From: Paramacrobiotus metropolitanus
Lineage: Eukaryota; Tardigrada; Eutardigrada; Parachela; Macrobiotidae
Length of the DNA: 64,000 bases
NCBI RefSeq assembly: GCF_019649055.1
Contig: NW_026570506.1
Location: forward strand, 1-64,000
Reading direction: 5' to 3'
In this document: positions 44,912 through 57,104 of the stretch, one piece after another
Numbering within the stretch: position 1 is the first letter of the stretch
How the letters are laid out: every line of letters starts with the position of its first letter
Notes under the pieces: model-generated
Told to the model about the DNA's origin: nothing
Database searches by the model: none
Seen by the model: only the letters and a program-made list of their open reading frames with translations
Translations under genes and position numbers: made by a program

Positions 44912-47900
44912 ATGGCGACACTGGTGGCCGTCAAGCGCGATCCGAAGAAGGGATTTGGCAGCCTGGGACGACCCGTTCCCCTGCAGGCCAACCATTATGC
45001 CATCCGCACGCCCACAACGGGATACCTGTATCATTACGATGTGGACATGGTCTTCGAGAAGAGCGACCCGGCCGCTGGAGAGGCCCCGCGGACCGGGACC
45101 CAGCGGAAGGAGAAGAAGAAGGGCGATAATAAAGATCCCAAAGCGGTTCCCCGGGTGCTAAAGCAGAAGATCATGGGGCTCTTCCTCAGCGCCCCGGCCG
45201 CACAGGCCTTCCTTAACGGCTGCAAACCGGCGTACGATGGCGAGAAAAACCTGTACTCCGTGAAAGAAGTAAAGGTGGCTCCTGATCACGTGTTTTCCGA
45301 GCTCGTAACTCTGCCCCGAGACGAAGAAGGGGGAGAACGATTAGTGCGGGTGCGTATGTATATATGTATATGAGTATATATACTGTACATCTACGCTCTC
45401 TATGTAACTGTTAACTGTTGGTACGGTGATGCTTACTGGTTAGGTAAAAAAACGTGAAAGCTAAGCCTATTACCAAGATATTAAGGTTTATATAGTTATA
45501 AGTGTTAAGACCTTTAATAAGTATCACAGTGCTAGTACAAAACTTAGTACCAAAGCAGAATATAATTTATAATAAAAACACTTCTTCGATGCTATCCTGT
45601 TCGGGGATTGTACCCATCACGCATATCGCGTTTCCCCGTTGCATTTGAATAGATAGCCGCTGCCTGCCGCTAGTTATAAGTATTCGGAGTCGTTGGTTCG
45701 TGACGTATGTAGTTTTATGGTTAGAGTAATGACATCTTGTCCTGAGCAAACGGTGAGTGTGGTGTTATCTATACTCGCTACAAAGTTATATATTACCATT
45801 ATTTCCATATAAATTGAGTAATTTTGATAAAATTTATGCCGCAGTTTTAATAAACCTGCTTTCTTTTTCTTTCGGGCATAATTTCTTCCGAACAAACTTG
45901 TGCGCGTGGTGTTGAAAAACCAGGTACCCACTTAACGCGAGGTTCCCAGTGGAAATTCATTTCGGAGTTTATAGCCCATTGTAAGGAATAAAGTCTCCTC
46001 TATCAGAATATGGCGCTACCATGTATGTAAAAAAATTATTTACGTTAAAAAACGATTTTCCGTTATGAGTGCCGAAGGGGGAAGCGCTGTTCAACAGAGA
46101 AAAAGCGGCTAGCGCTGCTTTTAGACTATCCGGGTTATGAATTCAGTCTTTTATGGTCAAGAGCGATGGATGGGATTCTGATGCAAAGCTACTGTTAGAG
46201 CAGGTCAAGTGATCAGCCGTTCCAAAGGAATGCTGAGCCGAAGCAATTAGTGACAGGATGGTGTGATAACTTATTTGACCGACGGCTATTGTTTTTGCAT
46301 GCGGCGTGCGCGTGTGAAGTCTCCAGCCCTTCTGTCTTTCATTTGCTTCACTCAGCGTTCCAGCTGTAGATTTTCTGTACTGAACATAGCGCAACAAAAC
46401 ACGGTAGACTTTAAACGCGTTTCCTGAGAAATCAAACTTAATTTCTCAACAAATTAAGGCGTTATAAAAAAATTACTCAAAAAGTGTCATTAAATCGAGC
46501 GCTACCTGCTGAGCTTGTTACACATACCGTTTTTTGATATCATGTAAGCTTTAAGAGTTATAGCAGAAAATGTTTAGGGGCGACACCGCCCCACCACCCC
46601 TGGATCGGTTTTTTGCACTTTAAATTTTTAATAGTAATGATATTGAAATTTCCAATGTGTGATAAGCTTTCACGCTGTTTCCGCACCGAATAGCGTTTGC
46701 AAAACATTTTTTCAATGAACAGTACTCAGTAAATTTCACCCTGAAATTTTTGACTTTAAAACTTCATAATTAGTTTACTGTGAGCAAAATAAAACTTTTT
46801 GCTAACGCTATTATGTAGTAAAATCATTTTCTTGATATATCGTCAAGTGTGTTTGATGTAAAGTCTTGCTATGACCGTGTTCTATGAATTACCGCAAAGG
46901 GACCGAACCACTGGGAACCTCGCGTTAACATATATGATAAGACTGGGTGTATGTGTGACTTTCTTAATCTACTCTAACCTTCTGCGATCAAAAAGCTTAT
47001 TGCACCAAGTGCCCGCAACTTTTATCGGAAGATTCGAATGTCTGAATAATCCGGGTATCATGCATGTATTAGCTTGTGGCATCACAGCACAGCAGAGTAA
47101 GAATACACTCCAATCATGGAAAACTCACCCGCTAACGCGTTGGTATATTGATTTTCGTCAGGTCTCCATCCAACAATGCAAACCGCTGGCGATATCGTGG
47201 GTGGATTTGTACGACTGTATGGCCGGAAAGCGCGATACCATGCCGATTGTTGTATGTTTTGTTCTGTTTACGTTATACCTAACATGATTACTTATTACTT
47301 AAAACGTACGAGTTTTTTGCCACGTTTCCTATATGGCGCGCTGGGATTACAGATTCTGCAGTGCATTAACACGGTGTTTCGACAAGCAGCTCTGTCAACA
47401 GCAACCAATATCGCGATCCGGCGATCCTATTTCTCGCGGCATCTAGCGGAACCGGTGCCACTCGGGCAGGGAAGGGATATGTGGACGGGATATTATTCCG
47501 TACGTGCACGAGCACTGTATTTCTAGTTGTGCAGTAGTACCATAAGAAAACCTAAGAAACTTTAGAAAACATAAGAAAACACGAAAATATTGAAGCCCAT
47601 TTGTCGTGATTCCTTAGGAAAATGGCCCGGTACATAGCGTCAAAAATGGGATACATACACTAAAACTTTCGCTTTCGTGCACTCCAAATCAGTGTTGTGT
47701 ATCACTTCATCTTATTCTAAAGCTGAATGATTTGTGTGCATTGTTCTGAAACCCGTTTGCGGGCGTAACATCCGGTTGCCGAGATATGGCGAACTAAAAC
47801 GGGCTAGAAACGTCAAAAGTGAACAAAAATTTCAAGAATATCGGGTAATATCCAGAATTTTGGTGCACAACTTTGCGTTTAAACTTCTCGCCCAGTTTAG

Positions 47901-50900
47901 TACGGAATATCTCGGCAACCGGATGTTGCGCGCGCAAACATTTTTCCAAACAATGTATACAAATTATTTAGCTTTAGAATGATATAAAATGTTACAGAAA
48001 CTGAGAAAAGTGATTCGTAGTACGCGAAAGCGAACGTTTAGGTGTATGTATCCCATTTTTGGCACCATGTACCGGGCCATTTCATTTAAATATTTGTCAG
48101 AACCTTTGACTCATTATTTGTACAGAGTGCCCGTCCCACGCAGTGGAAAGTCATGATCAACCTGGATAAATCGCACACGGTTTTCTATGGCAAACAAGAG
48201 TTGCTGGGCTTCTTATCCGAGTTACTCAACGACTCACCGTCTAGCTTGAACGTGATCCAGCGGAAGACGTTTGAGAAGGAAATCAAAGGCTTGAAGGTGG
48301 AGACCAAGCACAGCGGTGGTATCCGCCGCGTTCGCGTCACCGGGGTGACCGAGCAGACCGCGGAGAAGCTCTTCTTCGATTTGAATGGGCAGCAGAAAAG
48401 TGTAGCGGATTATTTCAAGTCGGAGTACAATATCGTGCTGAAGCATCGTGGACTGCCTTGCTTAAAAGTGAGATATACCACAAAATGCGTGTATATTCAC
48501 CGAAACTTTCGTTTCCGCGCAATCCTAAACAACGGTTTTGCATTGCTTTATGACATTCTGCAGCCAAATGATTTGTAAACATAAACGTGAATTCCGGTTG
48601 GACGGCCAACTTCCGGTTAGGGAGTTACTGGTGAAACGAAATTTCCAAAGATGTACTGAAAGTTTCATTACTAACTAACCTTCTTCAAAGTTTGCTCGTA
48701 ACTGCCCATAACAACGAAAAAGTCGGTGAATAATTAGACTTTTAGAGCGTCTCCAAGCACTTGTTCTTTTTGAAATTTTGTTTGGTCCGTAACTTTCCGA
48801 CCGGATATTGTGCTCGCGAAAGAATTTCCCGTCTATGTAAAACAAATCGTTTGACTACAGAATGTCATAAGCAAAACACTGTGAATGATGAAAGTTCCCG
48901 TGGATGTACACGAATTTGGCATTACATACCAGTTTTCTTCTTTTAAAGCGATGTTGACTGTGCATACAGGTTGGAACGAAGGGAAGCTATTTGCCATTGG
49001 AAGTCTGCAGCTTGGCAGAGCAGAAATGCGACAAGCGAATGACCGGCGAGCAGACGGCGACCATGGTGAAGAAATGCACGCAGACAGGTACGCCAACTAA
49101 TTGCTTCGTATTTGTACATTTTTGTCGTAGAACTACTTACCGTCTGTAACACCGGTATACAATTCATCGGTGTTTGGAAATTGTGGTAATTTTCAATGCG
49201 TTTTCATTGCAGCAAATGACCGCAAACGATTCGTGGAGAATACCCGTCGCAACGGTGTTAAATACGATACCGACCCGGTTCTGAAAGAATTCGGTATCAC
49301 CGTGGATAAAGAGATGGCCAAAGTGGAAGGCCGGCAGTTGGATGCGCCCACGATTACCGCCGGAGACAAAGCTGTAACGGTGAAATCAGCTGATGGTACG
49401 GATGACAGTTCGAAAACGAAATTGTTATTTAACGTTGCTAGTTATAAATGGCAAAAGCAAGAATTTTGTTAGCAGTGTAACTGGTTTTGCAGGGACATTC
49501 GACCCACGTAACATTAGGTTCGCTACGCCGGGATCATTGAAGAACTGGGTGATCATCAGCTTGGTGGATGAGCGGCGCGTGGACGTTTCCGCCTTCGTCG
49601 AATCGCTGGTTAACATGGGCAAGCAAAAGGTATTGCCGAGACTTTCCAGTCAGAAAACGTATATTTTGCTTGAAAACAGAGTCTCACCAGTGACATACTC
49701 AACAACGTCTATAAAATTTTCAGGGAATGGACATCGGATATCCGGAACAGCAGAAAGTCCCGAAAATCACGGACTGGCGCAATCCCGACTTTGTGCAAAT
49801 TATGCGGCAGATTATTAAGAATTTCGGGAGTGTCAAAGTGGATTTGATTATGGTGCTGATCAGTCAGGACACGCAGTATCCCGAAGTGAAGAAAGCCGGG
49901 GACGTCATTGTGGGAGTGCAGACGCAGGTCGTCAAGGGCTTCACGATCCAGAAGAACAGCGGTCCCAAGTTGCAGCAGCTCGTGGGCAACGTGCTCCTAA
50001 AGGTCAATGCCAAAGTGGGCGGTGTCAATGTGCATGTGTCCAATTTCTTGACGGCGAAGGATAAACCGCTCCCGCGGATGTTCGAGCACCTGAAGCGTTT
50101 TGTGGAAAAGGTACGCAGTACAATTTATGACCTGTAAGACGTACCTAACTTGGAGTGTTATTCAAATTATTGGTAATAGCTGTTAATGAAGTTTATTAAG
50201 GCATTTAGCCCGCTGCATAGGACCGAATTCGTGTACATCCACGGGAACGTTCGCTGTCACGCAAGCCCAAATACGTTTTGGCATTGCTTTGTGATATGGA
50301 TTTTCGTATCCAAATGATTTGTATACGTGGGCATGAAAGCCGCATCCGCGCGCACCATCCGGTTGGAAAGTTATGGGCGAACTATAATTATAAAAAGTTG
50401 AAATGCATTCAGGTGTACCGAAAGTCTCATTATAAACCGATCTTCTTTCAAATTTTCATGTAAAGGCATATACACAGGAAGATCTTTTTTTTCACCGAAA
50501 CCAGAGGTCGCACCGTTTTTTTTTAATTTTTCAATAAATTTAAAACTGTTTGAAATTTATTTTAAAATGTGAAAAAAAGGCGCAAAAAAAGGTGTAAACA
50601 CGATCTCTGTGGAAATGTGCATGTACATGCAAAATTCGGAGGAGTTCGGTTTATAATGAGATTTTTGGTACACTTGAATGCATTTAAACTTTTTGGAGTT
50701 TTCAGTTTTGATTGACCCATAACTTTCCAACCAAATTTTGCAACCGCAAACGGTTTCACGCCTACGTATACAATTCTTTTAGCTACAAAATATCGTAAAG
50801 CACTGCAAAAAGGTGTCTGGGAGTGCGCGACAGCGAACGTTCCCGTGGATGTACACGAATTTGATGCTATGTACCGGGCCAAATCCCTTAAACGAGCTAT

Positions 50901-52685
50901 TTTTCCGTGTTCAGCCAACCATCGTGTTTGGAGCCGACGTTACGCATCCGTCACCGGGCGAGTCCAAAGACAAACCCTCGATTGCGGCGGTCGTGGCCAG
51001 CCACAACCGGACCTTCACATCGTACAGTGCCCGCGTCAGTGCGCAGGGCCATCGCCAGGAGATTATGGCCGACTGTCTGCGCGATCTCATCGCCGAACTC
51101 ATGATTGAATTCCGGCATCGCAACGGCGGCCGCAAACCGGAGCGGGTGATTTTCTACCGCGACGGCGTCTCGGAAGGCCAGTTTGAGCAGGTACATATAG
51201 CAACATCTCTATTTTATTACGCTGCGATTTGAAATGATGCTTCCTTTCCAGGTGATGCACCAGGAAGTGTACGCCCTGCAGCGGGCCTGTAACAAACTGG
51301 AGCCGGGCTATCAGCCGCACATTACGTATGTCATTGTGGGTAAACGTCATCACACACGCTTCTTCTGCCAGAATAAGAACGATGAAGTGGGCCGCGGCGA
51401 GAACGTGCCAGCAGGTAAGAGAGTAACCTCGCTGGCCGAATTCCCGTTTTGTGGTACGGGTTAAGCTGTTAATGTTATGTTTAACAGGCACTGTGGTGGA
51501 TAAGGGAATTTGCCATTTCCGGGAAATGGATTATTTCCTGTGCAGTCATGGAGGACTTCAGGTCAGTCAAAATTCCGACAGCTTATACTGGAACGGTACA
51601 ATATTGCTGCTTGGCCTAAATTGATACGTTTGCGGCTTGAAGAATGGTGTACAAGCCTGTCGGGAAATTGAGCATTCGTAAAATACAGCGAACATTAGAC
51701 ATTTACTGGTACTTAACGCTGTTATTCGTTCTCCGGCGCGCCTCGCCACACTGTTGAAACACGAACAGGCATTTGGCTGGCTGGGTGGCTTAACGCATGC
51801 CAGATATTTTAATGAGAATAATTGTAATTGTCTGGCGGAATGTGGCTAGCAAACGGTGGATGCAGTATAAGGGACAATCTAAATACGAAGCGCAATTGCG
51901 CTTTACAGTTAACCATAGTGCAGTGGCCATCATTCAAGCGCTAACTTCGTGCTAATATCGCTCTACCTGTACCTTTGCATGCTCAATTTGTCAACAGGCT
52001 TGTACACATCCTCGTTTCGAAACTTGGTGAACAGCGAATCCGATAAATAATGGCTTTAGCCATTCACTCTAATATGACGCAGAGTGTGATTTTACTCGCT
52101 GCATCCACTATAGCACAGTACCATAGCACTGTCCAGATAACACGCTCCTCTTCATATGTTTTTATGTGCGGCTTATAGTGTTCACCAGGTTTTCCAAGAT
52201 TGTAATAAATTAAAATGCGAACTGCAGCTGAATAATCGCTATTTCCTTTGCTGCTGACTTTTGGTAATAGTGTGTTCGAACATTTGAAAATTATTTCACA
52301 GGGAACATCTCGCCCAGCGCATTACAACGTCCTGTACGATGACGCGGACTTCACGGCCAACGAAATCGAGCTGTTCTCGTACTACCTGACATACTGTTAC
52401 GCGCGCTGCAACCGCAGTGTCTCCATTCCGGCCCCGGCGTACTACGCGCACCATGTGGCATTTCGCGCGCGCCACCACCTTTCGGACAGTGGAATTGACA
52501 CGTAAGCAATAAGGTACTTCTCATGGATATCGTTCAATAATGTGATTTTCTGTTGCAGACTGAGTACTCCGTCGTCTGGATCCGGATCGGGCGCCTCCAT
52601 CGACATCAAACTGTTGAACGAGAAAATCAAAATTCACGAAAATTTCACGGATCCAAAGGGCAAGAATAACATGTACTTTGTTTGA
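44912..52685 (+). CDS. Argonaute (AGO clade), 13 exons, slicer residues intact
   Basis: Exons: 44912-45349, 47162-47251, 47353-47499, 48126-48467, 48970-49087, 49213-49395, 49493-49629, 49724-50110, 50915-51190, 51252-51414, 51488-51561, 52302-52501, 52559-52685. All have GT-AG ends and phases that join, giving 893 residues ending NNMYFV (family usual: MYFA). Order: N domain (LQANHYAIR), PAZ ([15 protein letters not shown] to [10 protein letters not shown]), MID with the 5'-phosphate pocket pattern ([28 protein letters not shown]), PIWI (GADVTHP). The catalytic tetrad is D622, E663, D697 ([10 protein letters not shown]) and H835 (PAPAYYAHH), spaced as in human AGO2. It should load small RNAs and cut targets in miRNA or siRNA silencing (family knowledge). 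AGO rather than PIWI clade is supported by [14 protein letters not shown] and the MYFV end. Introns 1, 3, 4 and 8 carry transposons. Confidence 0.97.
45508..45675 (-). mobile_element. LINE 3' end fragment in Argonaute intron 1
   Basis: The minus strand reads [20 protein letters not shown] and then a stop and 3' tail, nearly matching 30695-30845. It is antisense to the host gene. Confidence 0.8.
46116..46712 (+). repeat. Dispersed 600-bp repeat in Argonaute intron 1
   Basis: Direct copy of 32109-32720 (see there). It sits in the 1.8-kb first intron, well away from both splice sites. Confidence 0.85.
47618..48085. mobile_element. MITE-A in Argonaute intron 3
   Basis: Left end GAAAATGGCCCGGTACATAG after TTAG, right end CATGTACCGGGCCATTTCA before TTAA (48086-48089). 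Internal GAGATATGGCG and CATCCGGTTGCCG blocks occur in both arms. It fills most of the intron. Confidence 0.83.
48466..48942. mobile_element. MITE-A forming almost all of Argonaute intron 4
   Basis: TTAA lies at 48462-48465 (inside the exon codons TGC TTA AAA) and at 48943-48946. The inner ends are diverged family termini: AAGTGAGATATACC (compare GAAGTGACCCGGTACA) and ATTACATACCAG. The intron's GT (48468) is therefore inside the element, and only about 23 nt of other sequence precede the acceptor. Confidence 0.72.
50200..50887. mobile_element. MITE-A in Argonaute intron 8
   Basis: Perfect TTAA at both flanks (50196-50199, 50888-50891). Termini GGCATTTAGCCCGCTGCATA and GCTATGTACCGGGCCAAATC. 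The AT-rich centre with TTTAAAACTG and TTTTAAAATG lies at about 50540. The acceptor follows 23 nt after the right TTAA. Confidence 0.88.
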
Positions 52686-53147
52686 GAACGGACTGCGCAG
52701 GAAGGCGAGGAATGGCTCGGTTTTCAACGGCAACTCAACAAGACTGAATCATCTACATACGTTACCTTCTACAAGAAATCGCATCGTTTGTCCGCTATCG
52801 TTGTTTCTGCCCTATTTAAATGTACGCAGTGTAATTTTAGGAAAGTTTTTCAGACTTCACTGTTTGGTAATCGTCGGTTCTCTTCTTTTCCATTTATGAA
52901 ATCGGAAGCTCTTCTCATAGGATATTTATACTCTAAATTTGCTCTTGCTGTCACTATATTGCCCGGCTTTTCGCGATCTCTTTTCTCCTTTATTTAAACA
53001 AGATACTAATACGAATTCTTAACGTGTTATAATATTGTGAATGTCTGTTTGACGCGTCTTCTGAATCAAAATGTCTTTATTGAATTCCAAGCGCTTGTTC
53101 CGCGTGTACAGAGTACGTATAGCTATATCGCTATACGTATTTCATCA
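52686..53147. other. Probable 3' untranslated region of Argonaute
   Basis: AT-rich, without a supported reading frame, between the stop codon and an AATAAA. Confidence 0.45.
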
Positions 53148-53153
53148 ATAAAA
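53148..53153 (+). promoter_or_regulatory. Candidate polyadenylation signal of Argonaute
   Basis: AATAAA about 460 nt after the stop codon, followed by a TTGG- and GT-containing stretch. It is the first plain hexamer noticed downstream of the stop. Transcript data would be needed to confirm it. Confidence 0.45.
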
Positions 53154-53711
53154 CTGGTTGGCTCACGGCGATGTTATGACATTATCGAAATGATGTCAAA
53201 ATGCTGATGTCATACTTAGTTTTTTGCTCGTGTAGCATTCTTTGGGTAGCGTGCTTCACTGGACTTGCGAAGGCATTTTTCTAAATGCTTTGATATGACA
53301 TTTACACGAAGGGCGCTTGTACAAACGTTTCCGGACAGTTGTATCAACTGCCACATGTGGACGTTGGAGATTTGAATAAATTTCAAATCAGCAGTTGGTG
53401 TAATGATTCCACCTGTAACAAGTGGCGTAAAGGATGAATAGATGAATCATTTCAGGCGCATTAATTTCCCTTGATAGCAGCCACTGGCAATTGTAGACGT
53501 TGCGAGCATGACTTATCTGGCGGTTTCAGTAAGAATATTGCAATAATACTTTAGTTGAACTGCAGCTGAAACTGTTTCACTTCGCATGCCGTGAACATTT
53601 TGGCAGTACAAGACGCGGTCGAATGTGAGGACACACATTACGCAGCAATAGCTGACGACAGAACAGCCGCTTCCTCAGCAGTTAATAAGGCATGGATAAT
53701 AAGCTAACAAG

Positions 53712-53745
53712 CCCATAGATAATAAGTTCACTTATTATCTATGGG
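53712..53745. repeat. Perfect hairpin (16-bp arms, 2-nt loop)
   Basis: CCCATAGATAATAAGT and its complement flank TC. A near copy of the arm (ATGGATAATAAGC) lies just upstream at about 53692, so a local template switch is plausible. Confidence 0.92.
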
Positions 53746-54349
53746 TATTGTTACGTTAAAGCAGATTGGAAAGAAATTGTATTTGAGAACGGGCGAGAGT
53801 CGCTCGACTTGTTTTTTGTTTCAACGTTTAAGTTTGGACTTCGGAGATTATGCGTGGTAATGCTATGAGTGTATTGTGCACAGTCCCTTGTCATGTAAAC
53901 TGGGACAAATTCTTCATTTGATTATAATTGTTGAGCGAAGCTCGCTTTGTACATATTGAGAAATAAAATCACAATAAGTTCAGATAGATGCACCACAATA
54001 CGAGTGCGCGGAAGAGCCAGATCGGCCGCTCGCGAGGCGACATATCGTTCCCCTCGTGCGCACTGCCTTCTGGCCGGAGTCCGGGATATCTGCACTGCAC
54101 AGAGGATTTTGGCCGGATGGCCGAGCCCCGGTTGCGCCGGTCAAAACGTCCTTGCAGTATGTTGTTGTTTCCATCTGGCGATATGCTGGCGTTTCCATGC
54201 GTCAGACGACTCGACGTTGGTCCTGCACGCAGTTGATGAGGCGCTGGCGATGGGCGTTAAGTGCCTGACAGCGTCACAAAAGGGTCATCGTCCGTTGCAC
54301 CATCCACGCCGTATCGAGCTTCCAGCTCAGTTCCCAATGACTCGATTTG
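53746..54349. other. No gene supported
   Basis: A 171-codon plus-strand frame begins at 53947 but has poor protein-like composition. Minus-strand pieces such as GTELEARYGVDGATDDDPF look more natural but break frame repeatedly. A decayed gene fragment is possible. Confidence 0.3.
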
Positions 54350-54658
54350 TACCACTCCAAAAATTCGAATCATTATTTTTCGATACGTATTCCCGCGTAT
54401 TCCAGCTGTATCTGTTCGTGTTCTGCCTGAGTTCCGCCGGTAGTCTGATTAAGAAAACCTAAGAAAACATAGCAGGAATACGGAAGACCACAGGCGGAAA
54501 ACGCAATAACACCGGTGGAATACGGGGAATACCCTGTGCACGGCCCACTGTAGAGTCACTTAACGGATAAGGCGGAATACGTGCAGAACACAAACGAATA
54601 CAGCTGGAATACTAGAAATACGTGTCGCAAAATATTGGTCGAATTTTTGGAGTTGTGC
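54350..54658. mobile_element. Short foldback element with GTATTCC arms and AAGAAAACCTAAG core
   Basis: The left arm (CTCCAAAAATTCGAATC to GTATTCCAGCTGTAT) and the right arm (AATACAGCTGGAATAC to TCGAATTTTTGGAG) are inverted over about 90 bp. The centre has AAGAAAACCTAAGAAAACAT and GGAATACGG words. It shares its core with the larger foldbacks but has a different arm motif. Confidence 0.72.
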
Positions 54659-55016
54659 GAAATCGCCCATACATATGTATACTTCTATCCTTTTCGTGAA
54701 ACCGAAAAGTTTCTTTCTTCGTCCGACATTAATACATATACTGGTAATTAAATAATTATAAATATGGTATTGACTGATTACACCTTGGAGATGTAGTATT
54801 TCAAATAGCTAGCCAGTAGTTATTAGTTATTAGAGTAAGTGGCCTTTGCTGAACAGCAAGATCATTAATGTTAAAAGCATGAGCAAAGATTCTTACGCTT
54901 ACACGGGCCCAACTGACGGGACTGCCAAGAAGTGTCCGCATCCACGACCCCGGAATTCAAACCCAATGCGATTTTCTTACGACAGTTCAAACTCTGGTAA
55001 GAGAGCCATACCTGGT

Positions 55017-55470
55017 TCAGGAATTCGGGTCATACACTTCGTTTGGAAGAACCATTCCGTGCATCTCCAACTCGTAGACGATCCGGCGTCGAGAGTGTGG
55101 CTGCAAGTATTTCTGGTGTCGCGTGTACCAAACCGAGGATGTTGTCATTAGGAACGGTTTGTGGTGGTACTTATCGGCGGCTAAGAAAATCCGAGCCTGA
55201 TTTACGCTGCCTTGACGTCCGGCATAAAATAGGCTTCCGTCTGTTAGAGGCTTTCGAATCCTTGTCATGCACATGGGCCCCGCAGTTACAAAGAGTTTCA
55301 CAATCAAAGCACAGGTCGCGGACCCTTGCTATGATGGTGACACTCGTCATACTGGAGGTGGTAGTCCTGCAGTTGCCGCAATGGCGGCAATGCAATAAAC
55401 CGAAATGCACCATCATGGCTCATCTCAACACCATCGCTGTGCGGGAGCAATAAGTGCTCAGTAACCAGCT
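55017..55470 (-). pseudogene. Divergent, degraded F-box family exon 1 fragment
   Basis: On the minus strand, one frame reads SDGVEMSHDGAFRF (compare VALRDHHDAAFRF) and another reads ARIFLAADKYHHKPFLMTTS with SVWYTRHQKYL (compare APLLAKSSGILYTRHEILL). The order and spacing match the family exon, but the frames differ and sequence identity is low. The adjacent frame at 55420-55629 may be its N-terminal part. Confidence 0.5.
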
Positions 55471-55639
55471 TCCTTCAAAATCAATTTCCCGAAAGTAGTA
55501 CGTAACATCCGCGGAGTAGCCGTCGGGAAGCTGTTCCAGGTCTTTAAATGGTGGGACACGGAATGCCCGATTGGGCACGAATATCACTTTTGCAGCGCAT
55601 GCAGACTTAACCGTCTTAACGTTCGCCAAATACTCAACG

Positions 55640-56432
55640 AACTCCTCATTAGAATTAAATCCGGCTCTGAGTTAAACCAAAGTATTGATGAAATTACCAC
55701 ATATACGTTGCCGTTCATCTGGTAAAGAAGGATACGATGCATCTATGCAACAGTCTACTTATGCAGTCCAAAGACACTAGATAACAAAATTGATCAACCA
55801 TTTAATGAGAATGAAAAACGATTAACCACGAAAGCACTAAGGTACATTATGAAGGTACCGTAAAATCTTTGAGATGGCGAGGAGCCAATAACAGCCAACT
55901 AGGAGCTGTTATGGCTCCATCGTGAAGGCAACGGAATGAAACTGAATGCACAACTACACACGGTCTTAACTCCTTAACTTTTACTTACGCTCACCATTAG
56001 ATTAGAAATGTCACAAAAAATTGAGAAATCTAAGAATCCATTACGAATGCTAGTAAAGCAATGGATTGAAGTTGTATTATACGTTAGAATTTTTATTATT
56101 AAGGCGGAGTGCAAAAAGTTGGAAACCAGAATCCCGCTGCTGAACGGTGATTGGACAGCGTGTGGGTGTGGCCACAGGCGTTTTGAGCGGCCCCGGAACT
56201 GCTGAAAACTCGGTGTCTGTGTGCTTGGCACGTGAATCGTCTGGAAATTCCCAAAGGAAGACTGCATCGTGAGCTGAAGGAAGATTGCATAGTAACCACT
56301 GTGTATGGTTCCAACGAATTTAACTGGCTAGTGGCACGTGGTGTGAAATGTAAATCTTGCATGTTAAATCCTCTCTTTGTCGGTGCTTGTGAGAACGGGA
56401 AGAGCTTTTTCTGCCAAATTCTATCGTGTTAA
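55640..56432. other. No feature recognised
   Basis: No exon or repeat could be supported between the F-box fragment and the MITE-A copy. Confidence 0.35.
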
Positions 56433-57100
56433 GGAAAATGAACCGGTACATAGCGTCAAAAATGGGATACATACACTAAACCTTTCGATTTCGCGCACTC
56501 CGAATCACTTTTTTCTAATACTTTATGTCATTCTAAAGCTAAAAGATTTTTGTACATTGTTCAGAAAACCGTTTGCGCGCGCAACATCCGTTCGCCGAGA
56601 TATGGCGTACTAAAATGGGCAAAAAGTTTAAATGCATTGTTGAGTACCAAAAGTCTGGATATAACCCGACATTCTTGCAACTTTGCTATACAAGGAACAT
56701 GGGCCATAAAGTCGAAAGTGAACCAATTTGACGTTCATAGCGCTTTCCCATAATTTAAAACGAATTACAAAATTTTTGAAATTCATTTTAAAATCGGAAA
56801 AAGATGCTATGGATCTGCTATTGGTTGACTTTTGACTTCATGGCCATGTATCTTTCGCAGCAAGGTTTTAAGAAGATCGGGTAATAACCAGTCTTTTGGT
56901 ACACAACAATGCATTTAAACTTTTCACCCCTTTTAGTATGCCATATCTCGGCAATTGGATGTTGCGCGCACAAACGGTATTCAGAAAATCTAGCTTTAGA
57001 ATGAGATAAGGGATTAGGAAAAGAGTGATCCGGAGTGCGCGAAAGTGAAAGTTTTAGTGTATGTATCCCATTTTTAACACCATGTACCGCGCCAATTCAC
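56433..57100. mobile_element. MITE-A, full-length copy
   Basis: TTAA at 56429-56432 and 57101-57104. Termini GGAAAATGAACCGGTACATA and CATGTACCGCGCCAATTCAC, with an AT-rich centre around 56770. Confidence 0.85.
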
Positions 57101-57104
57101 TTAA

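Noticed and set aside
53947-54462. 171-codon plus-strand frame
   Set aside because: Its composition is Cys- and His-rich without domain pattern, it ends in the foldback element, and better-looking pieces lie on the other strand in broken frames. Not supported as a gene.
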